A DNA stretch of 64,000 nucleotides from Jacaranda mimosifolia (taxonomy: Eukaryota > Streptophyta > Magnoliopsida > Lamiales > Bignoniaceae), in contig CM032119.1 in assembly GCA_018894105.1 (NCBI GenBank), positions 17,439,246-17,503,245 on the forward strand, written 5' to 3'. Made by a program: the position numbers and the translations under genes. The notes beneath the pieces were generated by a model that searched no databases, was not told the DNA's origin, and saw only the letters and a program-made list of their open reading frames with translations. Position 1 is the first letter of the stretch; each line of letters starts with the position of its first letter. Below are positions 35,500-49,600 of this stretch, piece after piece.

Positions 35500-36169
35500 T
35501 ACGTACTTTGTCTGTGCTTATTATATTTTTTTTCTTTTAATTTTTATACGCTTGTATGTACTAGAGTTTATTATGGTTTTAAACTTCAAATTTCATATAC
35601 AAATGTGAGGATGATGCCATTAAATAAATTACACATGCGACTTATGGTTAATCTTTAATATATATACAATTATCATTTTAATATATGTACACCATCTTTA
35701 ACATACAACCAATATTATCTTAATATATGTCCTAACTGATGAAGTTGCGGTGCAACAAGAGGACTGCAACCTTACCTTTCCGAGAAAGGTTTGGATGTGG
35801 GTGCATTTTCGTGGGCCTGTGAACCTCACCATGGAGTCAGCCAGCACCATCTACCGCCAAAGTCTAGTGGCACGACTGGTATGCAGAAATAAGGTGGGAA
35901 TGGAATAGTCATTTTCAAGTTCATTCCTAAATTCATTACTGGTATACCCATTCCCATAGAAATCCTCATTTTCAAAAGTATGGGTTTAGGTATTCCCTCC
36001 ATCCCCCATAGGTTTAGTTATGCTCAATCCATAGAAAATGAACTTATATTTTTCTTTTACCAAATTACCCTCCAAAATTTAACAAAAAACTTTTATATTT
36101 AGAAAAAAGAAAGACTCTACTTTGTAAATACTTGATATTATATTCTAACTTATTTGATTGTTACATGTT
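35500..36169. other. intergenic; possible left arm of a decayed TIR element
   Basis: 35740-35900 is a GC-richer stretch without identity. 35900-36010 contains repeated 'ggaatgg', 'cattccc' and 'attcctaaattcatt' phrases. These resemble, in inverted orientation, 39085-39300 beyond the solo LTR, so the LTR may have landed inside an older terminal-inverted-repeat element. The ends are not resolved. Confidence 0.3.
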
Positions 36170-38421
36170 TGAAGGCTAGAGTAGCATTAGGATCCATAAA
36201 TCAAAACTTCATAAGCTTGAAATTAACTAAGCTACTCAAGCTCCCAAGGATCTAGATATGCTATAGATCTGGATTATGATGAAGAATTACCTCTTGTAGC
36301 TCAAAATCAAGGAGAAGATCAATTATCTCTCACGAGTCCAGAAACTGTCTGGTACTGGCACAGCGGAAAGATGACAACAATTTCCCAGGCTAAACTGCTC
36401 CAAAATTCAAGAAATTAAATTAGGAACACCTCCACACACAGGGGAAGCTACTGTGAAAAATTGGAGCCAAAAACAGTTCTGGATGGCTCCAGAAAAATTC
36501 TCCAACCGGAAGCTTCTGCAGGTGGATCTCCAAAACCGAGCAAGTCAAGTGCCTTGCCTCTATTGATATGATCCACACACCAAACAATCTTCCAATTTCC
36601 CCTCACTAGAATCTGGATTTAGAGAGGAGAAAAGGAGGTAGAGGAGGCCGATTTTCAGGTTGGGAAGAAGAAGAAATGAAAAGCTTCAACTCATGATGCA
36701 ATGCATGGAGAGAGAGATTTTGGAGTGAATGCAAGAATCTAATTCTCACACTTTCAGCAATTAATTTCGAATTTTGCATGCTCTCTATATCTATATATAG
36801 AGGATGGAAGGTGTAATGCAAGTTGGCACAACACCTTCCTCAAGGTGACCGCCCAAGTGGCATGCCAAGTTGGCAAAATTCAAATTCAAGTCTTTCTTGA
36901 ATTTTAAGTGTATTTCAATTTCATTTGGAATCTAATTCCAAATTAATTTAAGATGCTAATTTAAATGAATACTTCATTTAAATTTTCCCTCCAAAAAGTA
37001 TTCTTCCCATTAATTAAATTAAACACTTTAATTTAATTAATTAATCTTTGATTTAACTCTTAAATCAAACAAACTTAACTCTTAAGTTTAAATTAGTCAA
37101 CTTAACTCTTTAAGTCAACTTGTCCAATTGATGGTCAATATGGTACCAAATAATTAACATCTTAATTATTGATCTAATTTAACTCTTAAATTAATTGATT
37201 AATTTAACACTTAAATTAATCAAATCAAAATTGACCGTTGGATTGGAACCTTGAAAAATCGATCACCAAAGGGTAAACTTTCTAACACTTAGAAAAATTG
37301 CTCTACCAATTTTGGAAGCTATTTGGGTTTTGTGTGTGACCCAATAGGTTCTACCATTCATTAGACATTGGCTTACAACTCTTTGTGACTTTTGAATATC
37401 TTATATTCATTTCAGTTTAAAATTCCTTTTAAACTAATCGACTCGATTCAATTAATCTCATTAATTGAAGAGTACCCAATCTCCATGGTCGATGTCCAAC
37501 CTCAAGCCCATGGAGCCCAACTAATTGGCCGAAATGAATGTTTTGGAGAACCATCATAACTTTACGCGTTCCATGCAAATATGGTCATTTCGTCTCCTAT
37601 CTCCCGAAAAAGGCCTAGGGCAAGATATTTGTCGGCTCCCTAATATCCTCGATACTATGTTTCTATTCTCAATGTTCGATTCCCTTGTGTGACCTTACCT
37701 TTGGAAAACTCCTTTTCCAAATTGTCACACCACCTTGCGCAAAGATTTCTTGGAATCGATCATTATAGAGTACATAGGAGATGCACTCGCCATTCACAAA
37801 AGCGAGGATTCAGATTCCATCTTGGATCTCACAAACTTCCATGCCAAGTAGCTCATACCCAACCTTAACTCGAAAGACCCGCTAAGTGGTCAAGGAAGAG
37901 TCAAAGCATGAGAACCGGACATAAGGTTACCATGGATTCTCAGGTCAAATGACTAATAATATGCACTAGCGTAAGCAGGAGAATTGATCACTACCGACTT
38001 GCCACTACGGCTATCTAGTGAATTCTCCGGAGGGTCTTCAATGCCTTGTTCTCTAACAAGCATTCACTAACATGCACCTGTATCTCATACAGATTTCTCA
38101 TGGAACGGAGCAATAGCTAACTCTTGGATTTGGATTTATGCATCGTTAGTGCAAGTCTATCCGGATCTCAGATGACCTGTCTCGTAAGATCATATGACTT
38201 GGAAGATTTAATATCACGACCGTGTAAGACTTATTCTATGGTCATCGAACCAAGTCTCGTAGTCATATGTGATCTAATGGCTTCATCCAAATGCAAGTGA
38301 AGTAATATAAAGCATAAGATGAAGGTGGTCATATAAAGAATATAATTCAATTAAGATTGTTTTACAAGGAAATAGCTTTTACAAGGACAATCCCATTGGC
38401 TTGCTGGACACTATTCCAACA
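36170..38421 (-). mobile_element. solo-LTR-like element, 2252 bp
   Basis: On the plus strand it runs TGAAGGCTAGAG...CTATTCCAACA. A 5-bp direct repeat ATGTT flanks it (36165-36169, 38422-38426). Read on the minus strand it begins TGTTGGAATAGTGTCC, a common start of plant LTRs. It has a TATA box (cctctatatatagatatag) at about 36783-36803, which puts the promoter about 1.6 kb into the LTR. No gag or pol, primer-binding site or internal terminal repeat is seen, so I call it a long solo LTR. A non-coding LTR-type element is the alternative. Confidence 0.75.
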
Positions 38422-38426
38422 ATGTT

Positions 38427-40440
38427 TTGATTTAATTATATATTTTACTCATATATTTTTTATTAAAATTAATAAAAATATTAAATTATTATAAATTATT
38501 TAAAAAATAAAAAATAAAAAATAAAAAATAAAAAATAAGAATAATTATGCATCTTTTAATTTTTATAATAAAACAAAATAGAAGCATCATCGACTTGGTC
38601 GACAACCAATAACAAAATCAATATATTATTTAAAACATTATTACACCGACATCTCTCCCAATGATTGAAAAATATATACAATTTCAATAAACAAAAAGAG
38701 TCGTAGATTATATTAATGACTCTTCAAATTAAACTTATAAAAAAGTGCAATAAAGGTGTTCTTACCTTATTACAAAAAAATTAACCATTGTATAATTTTT
38801 AATAATATTTTATCAAAAAGTATAAAAGAGCTTGCAAAATTATAATTATAGAAAGAGAATTTCAAAGGAATTGTGTTTATAATATTTTTTTTAAAATAAA
38901 AATATAAGTAACATAGTTGATGAGATATAAAATGTATATATTTGCTAATGTAATTCGAATAACATTAAAACTATATAATTATTAACTTACCCAAAGAAAC
39001 ATTTTATAATAAAATATAAAAAAATACTTATAAATATTTTTATTTTAATAATTTTTTACAAAAGAGTGATTTTGTCATTTAAAAATTTTCATTCCATTCC
39101 TGCCCGATTATTACTAATACCAATCATAAAAATAAAATCAATGAATGACAATTCCATTCATTTTTTATTTCTAATAGATACCAAGCATAAAGTTAATTAT
39201 ACAAATACCATTTCCTTCCCACCTTTATTTTATTTTTGAAATCATTCCTTTTCCACATAACTTTATTCATATTCCTAAATACCAATCACCACATAAAAGA
39301 CACGCGATGGAATGGATTAACGGAAGAATGAGGGCCCATCCTAAAAAGAAAAAAGAACGACGTGAACAATGAAAGATGAGTCAAAGGAAGTGTGAGTTGC
39401 GTGGGCTAGTGAGGACCACAGCGAATTCGAATGCCAATTTTTCAGATTTGACTTTCAAAGGATTGGGTTTGGTCCAACCGAAATTAAATTGTAATAAGCT
39501 TCCAAGTTAATAAATGGTAATCTGAAGGTGGATAAAAATTTAAGGCCATTTATTATTAAAAAATAGTCCATGTGTGCGACCTGCCCACTCTACTACTCAA
39601 AGAATTTTCTCTCTATTGATGGCCCATTAATTAATCTATACTATATTACTATTATATAATATATATTTTGTATCTAGAAGGAAATTATTTTTATTTTTTT
39701 CACATAGTTTATTCTTTGATTATCCCAACGATAAATATTAACAATATTGTTTGAAGGATAATTTGAAAAAATTCAACTTAAGAAAAGTAGTTTGGATATC
39801 AATTTTATCAATATTCTAAGTTTATCCTTTAAATTATCTATTAAAAGTAATAATTCAATAAGATTATTGATGTGATTACAATTAGATTTAAGGGCATTTT
39901 GGTCATTGGACTAAAAATAATAAATGAACTTTAAAATTAATTAACTAAGTAAATAGGTCGAAAAGCCTAAAGGACAAGCCAAACCCACCCATAAAGAGGA
40001 CAGAAAAATTCTAATGAGTCTAAGTTCAAAATTTATAGATACCAGGTCCTAAAGAAAAATGAGACACAATAAATCATTTTCAAAATTTCTCAAAGTAAAA
40101 GAACTTTTGAGAAGAGCATATCTTTTTACATGCAAGGTGACATTTTGTTGTTTTACGAAAAGGGTTTCGCTTTATTTTTGAATAGCATTAGTTATAATTG
40201 TATTGTTCACAAAATTCACAAATTCACAAATATATATAATGAAAACTCCATCCTCCATCATCTTTTTCATCATATCAATCACCTATTACGACCTTAACCT
40301 TACTTAATAATTTAAATTATTTCTTGTATAAATTTTAAGTAACTCAAACCGTACTTTTGTGTGCGCGAAAATCACGTGCATCGGTGCATGATCGCTAATT
40401 TGAAAAAAAAATAAAAAGCAAAAACAACAAAGTGATTCAA
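38427..40440. other. intergenic, AT-rich, upstream of the PRPP synthetase gene
   Basis: It contains a short (ATAAAAA)n tract near 38507-38535 and the arm-like sequence at 39085-39300 noted above. A decayed repeat at 39880-40110 is shared with 33190-33610. No gene was found. Confidence 0.5.
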
Positions 40441-40652
40441 AATGGAAACGGCACCGTTTGGCGAGTGCCAAGTGCCACCTGTTGAGGTTGAGGATCTCTC
40501 GCCACCCACGGAACGAAATCCTCCGAGAGGCACACACAAAAAACACAGAACACACCCAAGAAAAAGAGGTGCCATACAAATACACGGTTGCACACCGAAA
40601 AGCCACCCAAAAGAGAGAGAGAGAGAGCGAGTTAGAGAGAATTCCAGTGAGC
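40441..40652 (+). promoter_or_regulatory. 5' leader of the PRPP synthetase gene with possible overlapping upstream frame
   Basis: This stretch is richer in C than the DNA upstream and contains a GA run at 40613-40629, typical of a plant leader. An ATG at 40442 opens a frame that is out of register with the gene and runs past its start to 40897. If transcription starts upstream of 40442 this would be an overlapping upstream frame. No convincing TATA box can be fixed. Confidence 0.4.
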
Positions 40653-43600
40653 ATGGCGTCGTTAGTATTGCCAGCGCCAAAGTCGTATTCTGCTTCTTCT
40701 CTGTTCTCCCGCTGCTCTTTTGCCCACCCCACCTTCATTCACGGACGAACTTTTGCTCCCAACGCCGTTGTACGCTCTCTCAGGCCATCTTCTCTGTGTT
40801 TATCTCCCAACTTGTTTTTCTTGAAATTTCTAACTGTTTGGGTTGTTGCGGGAATTTTTATCTCTACGTTTTTTACTGTTTGGTAATAGAAATGTGAGCT
40901 GACAGAGCCAGTGAATGGAAAGCCTTGTGTTCCTGTTCTCAACGATCAGATGTTGCCAAAGTTCTTGCAATCGAAGCGGTTGGAGAATGCGGCCAATAAA
41001 AACAGTAGTAACAGGATCAAGATATTCTCTGGCACAGCAAACTCTGCACTTTCCCAGGTGAATATGCTTGCCCACTTGAGGAGTTGTACTTCTTTTCTCT
41101 TAAATGGATTGTGAATTTTGTTAGTGTTGGAATCTTGTTTTTGTTTTCTCGTTTTCTGAGGTTCATTTGTATCCATAAGAGCTTCAGTTGTTATGTGTTG
41201 AATTGTTGAAAGTAATTAAGTAATTCATTGGACGTACTTTGTCTTCCGTGGTGTTCACAAGATTTAACTTGTGAAGAAACCAAGCTTCAGCTTCAAGTGA
41301 ATTGGTGCTCGGTTGAGTTGTTAAAGCACTAGAATTTATTTTTGTGCCAATGTGGACTTTAAACTCCTCTTCCCATGTGGCAAGAGTTGGTACATGAATG
41401 AACCGACATGTATGGATAAACATGACTTGGGATGCTGATACATGAGCAGGTGAATAATTCCATGTAGGAAGGTGAAAGTGGAAGAATAGGCATCACAAGG
41501 AGGAGAAATCCAAAACGGAACAGATTGAAAGCAGGTATGGAAAGACAACAATGGAAAGAACCTTTCAAACATGAGGAATGAGTCTAGATTGATGAATTGT
41601 GAGCATGAGGTGGTATCATTTGCACATAAGATGGGGCATAAGTCATACGATTGATATCATGATGACAAAGCAGACTTTATAGCTTAAGTGAATTGGTACA
41701 AGTGGTGTAGGTGGAGATCAATATGTGGCAGCTGACTATTTCTTAACTAATCAATGCATAATGAAATCTTGTGGGTAACAATTCTTCCGTCCTGGTTTTT
41801 GTGATAGTTGCTATTCAACTTGTGATTTGCTGACATTTTATCTTCACTAGAAAAAGAAAAAATGTAATAACTTCTCTAGTAAAGCCCCTAGCAGCTATAG
41901 AATGGGGTCGCTTCTCCCTATTGACTCAACTGGAATTATTCCTTATAAGCATATGTTTTCTAAAATATAGATTTGAACCTGCCCTGCTGAACAAAAAGTA
42001 ACAAAAATAAGAGAGTCAGTCAGTATGGATAGATAAGCATTTCCCTAAATCTGAAGCATAATTGTCATCAATCATCTCTCAATGCATAAAAAAATCAGTA
42101 CAGAAGTGTATGACCATAACATGAGATTTTCTGGCCTCATTTTAGGTTTGTTAACAAAATTAAGTCTTTACCTTTCCCTACATGCCTATTGGCTATGATA
42201 GAAGACTTTCATTCTTGAGTTCATATTCAATTTCCACTGGATTGAAATGAACTAGAAGGCTAAGATTCATTCTCGAGTTCATAATTTTGCTTTTTTCTTT
42301 TCCTTTTTGTTCTTTCAGTACAGGTGCACCTATTTAGTGTTACATTTAGGAATAAGTTGCTTAGTTTTGCACTATGCTTGTAATTGGGATATAAACTTGC
42401 TGTCATTTATATTATTTCTGCTGTCCCTTGTATCTGGATTTACCTTGTTTTATTTACTTGTATGAATTCAGTGCAAAGGATCTTGTTTTATATATGAAAA
42501 AAGGCTAAAACAGTTAACTGGTCAGGTGGCAGCAATTAGCTTGTGAATGGATATGAACTGATCTGATTTTTTGTTCTGCTGCTGATATAATGTATAAAGT
42601 GCATTTTACATATCAATGAATAAAGCTGTTGACAAAGGAAAAAAAAGAAATGAAATCTATGACATCAGTAGGATCTTATGATGTGATTGCCGTAGTTTTT
42701 CTTCCTTCTGCGTCATTTATATCATCATTTTACTTCTGTATTTCATTTGATACGGTGGCTTTGTGTCACTTAGGAAATTGCATGGTATATGGGCCTCAAC
42801 CTCGGAAAAATCCACATCAAGCGGTTTGCTGATGGAGAGATTTATGTTCAGTTGCAAGAGAGTGTTCGTGGCTGTGATGTGTACCTGGTGCAGCCCACCT
42901 GTCCTCCAGCTAATGAAAATCTTATGGAACTTTTGATAATGATAGATGCTTGTCGAAGGGCTTCAGCAAAAAACATCACTGCAGTGACTCCATACTTTGG
43001 ATATGCTAGAGCTGATAGAAAGGTGAGTTTAATATTATGTTACATAGTAGATCAGTTCTCAATGCATTCGTGCTTGATGAGTGATCTCAAGCGAGAAGTT
43101 CACTGAATATGTAGTCTGTTGGATGATGATGTTCAGAATTGTATAAATAAGGAGAGAAATGTTAGTGGCGTCCTAATTTCACGCTGCTGAGCTATTTTAT
43201 TTGTGCCATCACCAGACCCAAGGACGTGAATCCATTGCTGCCAAATTAGTAGCGAATCTTATCACAGAATCAGGTGCAGATCGTGTTCTTGCTTGTGATC
43301 TCCACTCTGGGCAGTCCATGGGTTACTTCGATATTCCAGTGGACCATGTATACTGTCAGGTACTTACTGAAAGTTTTCCCCTTTATTACTTTTTTCTTAT
43401 TTAATTATTCACATTCCTTTACTTACCCTTCTTTTGTTTTTGGGGATGTGTGTGTGTGTGCGTGCAAAAGCCTGTCATCCTTGATTATCTTGCCAGCAAG
43501 AAGATATGTTCCAATGACTTAGTAGTGGTCTCACCTGATGTTGGAGGAGTCGCTAGGGCACGAGCTTTTGCCAAGAAGTTATCTGATGCTCCTTTAGCTA

Positions 43601-46600
43601 TTGTGGACAAAAGGCGTCAGGGACATAATGTTGCTGAGGTAGTTTTCATTTTCCAGCTTAGCTGTCTTTTGTATATTCTCAAGTTGATATGTACACGTGA
43701 GTAAACAAATAGATTTTGACCTGTTTTCTTGTTTGATTTTTAAATTAAGTATGAGCAATAAAAGAATAAATACTCTAGATTGATAAGATCAGATTTTTGA
43801 ATGATTTTGAACCGGAGTTAATTACTGTAAACTAAGAGAGTTATGTGAATGTATCAGTCCACGTCAGTAGACTGACAAGGTTATGGTATGTATAATGTTG
43901 CAGTTACATCTTGTACAATGAAAGAATATATTTACCTAAAATAACACACAAATGCACCATATATATACAACACATGTGTTAACACGTGTAAAACACATCT
44001 GGCAACAATTGCCAAATCTAAGCAGAGGATTGGATTCATTTAAGATTACATAGGATATTTTTAAAATAAAGTATGTCTTCTTGGACTGTGAACAGATCTG
44101 AGGGTGATATGTAAGTAAATGATGTTATCCTGCAGTGCTTATTAAGGAGTTTCTTATTGTCCGTTACAATGTCATTCTTATAATTCACGTAGTTGACGCC
44201 ATCTTTAGTGCAATTCATCTGCCATTTTGATACTTCTACTCTACCCAAATTCAAATGTCTTGCATTTTACACTAAGTCTCACCTTTTCTAAAGGAAATCA
44301 AGGAACTAGTCTCCACTTGTTCTTCACCTTACTCATCCTTCCTATGTTATAGAAATTTGATAGTTCATGGAACTTCAAACTTTTGTGCTTTTACTGAAAT
44401 AGTATTGGTTGTTACCTTAAATCTGACTGTTTGACATGCATCATGACCTTTTGCATTACTAGTAATGAGCTCACTGCTTTTATCTTCTTCAATACTAGTA
44501 GTGAATTATGATGCTTTTGGATATAGTTGAATAATCTCTGTCCTAAGGGAGTCAACGATAGAGCATTTGAAGTTTCTGCAGCCTCTCTGCCCTTTCTTGT
44601 TATCTGATCAGCGGCCATAGTTTTTCAGGATACCCACCATTCGTGATGTTAAAACCTGAAAATGTAACTTTCTCATCATTATCTAGAAATTAAATTCAAG
44701 ATAAGCATGTAAGACACAAGAACTGATGGCATTTCCAAGAATAACTCAAAATTTTCAGAGAATGGTATGTGTGAATCTACTGGGGCTGCGGAAGATCATT
44801 GTAGGAAAGAGGAGATATGTGAACAACTATTTTGAGTTATTCTTGGGAAATGCCATCAGTTCTTGTGTCTTACATGGTTTACAATATGGCTCTAGCCAGC
44901 CTTAGGATCCTCAACCATATATGCTGACCTTGTGTCAGATGTTACGCAACCAAAAACCATTTCAATTACTTTTCCTCTTTACCAGCTTAATTGTCGACTG
45001 GTGAAGGGGTCGCAGAATGAGAAGGGTTTGAATCCCATAGCTGTGAAGCTATGCCGTATTTTGTTTTGGGTTCGGTCACAATGTAATAAAGTAAAAATCT
45101 AAAGTGACTTTAAATATCAAACATTAACAACTCTAGAACTTTTCAACAGATTATAGAAACATGCACGAGTTTTATACCTCACCACTTCTAAACTTTCACC
45201 AAAAATTAGCACTTCTTCAAAAGCACAAGTATTTGTGAACATGTCAAACTCTCCTGCCATATGCCTCTACCCATCACTAGCTAGCCGCTACCTTTTAATT
45301 ACCCACATTCTTTATATTGACTTCACACACCCATAATACAATTTTCCTTTGGAGTCTTAGCTGGAGAGGAAAAAGTTTCTAATAGAAGCAACCGGAATAT
45401 AAATTTTGGAAAGAAAGCAATAAAAAATGAATGGAAACTACTCGGGAAGAAAAAAGATTGTAAAAGTGATGAAATTCTATGGTCAAGTAGATGTATGTGA
45501 CATTTGTTTATACTTCCATCGATGAAGGAGCATGGACGTGACAGGAGTTGGCTTGTAGTGGGGAGGAAAGGAACCTAATGTGATATTAGGTAGCTTTTTC
45601 CTTGGATCACTATTGCGATGGTGGGGTATGAATGTCCATATGGAACTCGCTTTATTTACAAAAATACCAAAGCTGAAAAAATCATGATTGTCTTGCTTCC
45701 AGCTATGAGCTTATTTCAAAATTTTTAAGAGAGAATGAGCAGAAGCAACATAGCGAACAGGCATAACCAAGTTAGAAGCTACTTAATTCAAGCATTTTGC
45801 AAACACTTGTGTGTTGAGAGAAGGAAAAGTGTAAGCAAGCATGTCCATAATGCATTACAACAGTGAAGTTCTTGCCCAACTTACGGACTTGAACCGTTAA
45901 TAGAATTTTTTCATTAATCACCATGGCTTACACTCGTTAAATAGTGCTAGGACTTTTGCCGCTGCTAAAAGCCAGGTCACATCAGCTTATTCACTGAAAA
46001 TCATGCCCTTTAGAAGGTTCCGTTAGAGGTTGCACAAATGATGACCTGTTGATGAAGTCACCTTCCTAATTTGCTTTTAACTATCTTTGTTGTGAGCATC
46101 ACCAATAATTATTTTAAAAATTCACCAAGAAATCTAATCCCCATAGTATCTTTTCTGATAATTGTGAAAAGTTTTCTTTGGATTACTCTTTTCTCAGTCC
46201 TTGTTATGATTGTTTTTAACTTCTTGGTTCTACAACGTTTTGTTCATTTGCAGGTAATGAATCTGATTGGTGATGTAAAAGGAAAAGTTGCAGTAATGGT
46301 GGATGATATGATTGATACTGCAGGTAAAGTATAAACATATCTGATTACAGAGAGTTCTCTCCTTTATGTTATGATTGTTTTTCATTTCTTGGTTCCACAA
46401 CTTTTTCTCTTGAAATTTAGTTTACCTACTTTCAAACAGAAATAAGAACAGGTTGCAGAATGAAATTTACTCTGCAATTCTATTAATAGTCTCTATTAGT
46501 ATATATACATATACAATAGGAGATATCCTTAGTTTCCTAGAATTGAGGAAATAAAAAAGGAACAAATCATTCTTTAACTAACAACATAGTTATGAAAGGC

Positions 46601-49600
46601 ACTCGCCTCACGCGAGAGGCGAGATGAGGCAAACCGCCTCTTCCTCCCCAGGCCAAGCAAGCACCATTAGGTGAGATGAGGTGACTGCCTTTGTCGCTTT
46701 GTTCGCCTAAGTCACCTTGGTTAAATTAAAAAAAATAATAATAAATGAGCCTCCTAGAAGAGACTTTGGCTTTTTGTAATACATAACCCATAATTAAGAA
46801 GCACCCAAATCTTTTCTACAACCAAGGCATTCCCTCCAACACCTTGATTCCAGCAACATCTACTCTAAGTTGTCTTCTCTCTTCTCTTTACTCTTCTCTC
46901 TCCTTTTCCTATGTTGTTTCTTTATATTCTTTTCTCATGCAAACAACACTTTTGATTTTTTTGAATTTTTGTTTTCAATTTGTTTAATATATTAATACTT
47001 AAACTAAATCTTAATATATTTAATTAATTTGTTATTTTAATACTGAAAATGTTTAATATGTTAATATGCTAATCTATTAATATCTAATATATTAAACTTA
47101 ATTTAATTTGTTGTACTATATATATATTTAAAAATTTTTTCTTAATTGTCGCCTCATTCGCCTTTTGGTTGTCTGCCCTTGGCCTCGCCTCTCTCCTTAA
47201 AAATGTACCTTTCACCCTCCCCTCGCCTCTCGCCTTTAATAACTATGGCTAACAAAATATATTCAATTATAACTATGGAAAGAAATCAATCTAAAACTAA
47301 CAGATTATATGCAATAATAACCAAGAAATTAAGGATTACATATGGATTTCCACAACTCCCCTCAAGTTGGTCAATAGACATCAATCATTCCCAACTTATA
47401 AAAAACTTGAATCCCGGTTTAGCCATAGCTTTTGTGTGAATGTCTGCTTCTTGGAGCTTTTCTGGCACATAGAATAGATCAATGACCCTATCTTCAATCT
47501 TCTCTTTGATAAAGTGAATCAATCTCCATGTATTTGGTTCTAGATTATGAAACTCGTAAGACCATCATTAATCTCTTCAGCCAAAGTAATTCACAAACTC
47601 CTTGAGAAAGAGATCTTAATTCTGCTTTTGCACTACTTGGGCAACCACAGATTATTTCTTACTCCTCCATGTTACCTAATTATCCCATACTTTCATACAG
47701 TAATGTGTTGTGGACACTCCAGTCTTATACAACACATGCCTAATGAGTACCTATAAAACCCTCATTTCACCTCACTCATTCTTCCGAAACATAAGTTCTA
47801 TACCTGATGTTCCTTTAAGATACTTGAGAATGTTGTTTACTGCATTTAGGTATCATTTTGTAAGAGAGTGCATGAACTGACTAACAAAACTACAACAAAG
47901 CTGATATCAGGTCTAGTAAAGGATAAATAAATGAGTTCTCTTACTAACCTTGGTACCTGCCTCTATCAATGGGATCATCTTTTTCAGTTACACACTGTTT
48001 CGAATTTATCTCCAATGGTTTTCTTGCTAGTTTGCATCCCAACTTTCTGTTGATAGCACAACTACTTCATAGTTGCGCTAAACCTCTTAAACCAAGCTCT
48101 TGGAGATTGCTTCAGACCATAATGGATATCTTCAATTCTCTTCCCTTTTTCCACTTTGCCTTCAAAACTTGGTGGGTTTCTCGTGTATATCTCTTCATCC
48201 AACTTCCAATTTAGAAAAATATTCTCAAATCCATTTGGGTGTAGTTCGCGATCAAGATTTGCTAACAAAGGAGCTTTTCCAAATGTGCTAATTTTTTTAT
48301 TAGAAATGTCCTTGTTCTATGGATTTATCAATGTATGTCTCAGAGGCAAAAATATTATACTTTGATGGGATTCAACTTAGCAACTGGAGTGAACTTCTTG
48401 TCATAATCCATACCAAAAGTCTGATTAAATCCCTGGGCAAACTGTCTGCTTTTATGCCTCTCTATAGTGCCATGTGACCTGTATTTTATTGTAAACACCC
48501 ATTTGCACCCAATAAGCTTCTTCTCTTTAGGAAGTTCACCAATTTTGCAAGTACTATTTCTTGTAAGTTCCTTCATCTCTCCTAAAATGGTTGCATCTCA
48601 ATTAGGTTTCTATTGGGGACTCTGAATGTTTTTAGGAATCTCCACATTGTTTACCATTGCAGTGAATGCCGTATACTAGGCATTTGGATTACATAGGGGA
48701 GACTGAGGCCTGTTTAACCATAGGTTAAACGGGGGGTGGGTATAGAGTTTAACAGGTCACATAATTTGTAATAAAGTGTTAAGTTGATCTTACCTGGTTT
48801 CAGATAGCAATGGGAACTGTAGAAGAAAATAGAATGGGTGTACTGTATATATTATTGAAGAGAAGCATATCTCATATTTATAGGGATATGAGAATAGGGA
48901 TAAGTACTAATATGGAAAGAAAAGATATACATAAATCAATGGAGATATATTTTTCTAATAAAAACAATGTATTAGAATCAATCTAAATATATCCCAACAC
49001 TCCCTCTTAAGTTGGAGCAGATCTATCAATCATGGTCAAGTAGTTAGTAGTTAGTTGTTGCACAAAAACACGAACACTAAAAAGATAAAATAACCCTAAT
49101 ACATTAAAATATTCTGATTTCCCTCAAGCTGAGCATCCTTGAATCCACAGCAGAGAAATAAAAAATTTATGTGAGCACCTAGACTTTGAGTAGACAAGGC
49201 ATAGGTTATAACGAGATTTGACATAAACGTGACAAGCGAACAGAGATCACAACAATACCGTGACATAAATAGATAGATATCACTGCATAGTCGTGATAGA
49301 ATAGACAGAAATCACAATGTAATTGTGACAGAAGCAGATTAAGATCACGAAATGACTGTAATAGAAGTAGATAGATCTCAGAACATAACCATAACAAAAG
49401 AATATAGAGATCACAACATATCCATGACAGAAGTAAAAAAGATTTGAGACTTAACTGTGAAAACAGATAGAATTCATGACAATATTTGAGGCTTGCATAA
49501 CTGAGGGGCATAACAGAAAGGTGCTTCATTTTCTAATTTGTAGATAATTGAAGGCTTAATAAAACCTACACCGAACATAAAAAAATGATGAAAGGAACTT

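Noticed and set aside
40442..40897. A 151-codon frame over the start of the PRPP synthetase gene as a separate gene
   Set aside because: It is the out-of-frame shadow of the leader and exon 1. Retained only as a possible upstream frame.
49206..49529. A 107-codon Leu/Cys-rich minus-strand frame
   Set aside because: It is generated by the tandem repeats inside the TRIM.
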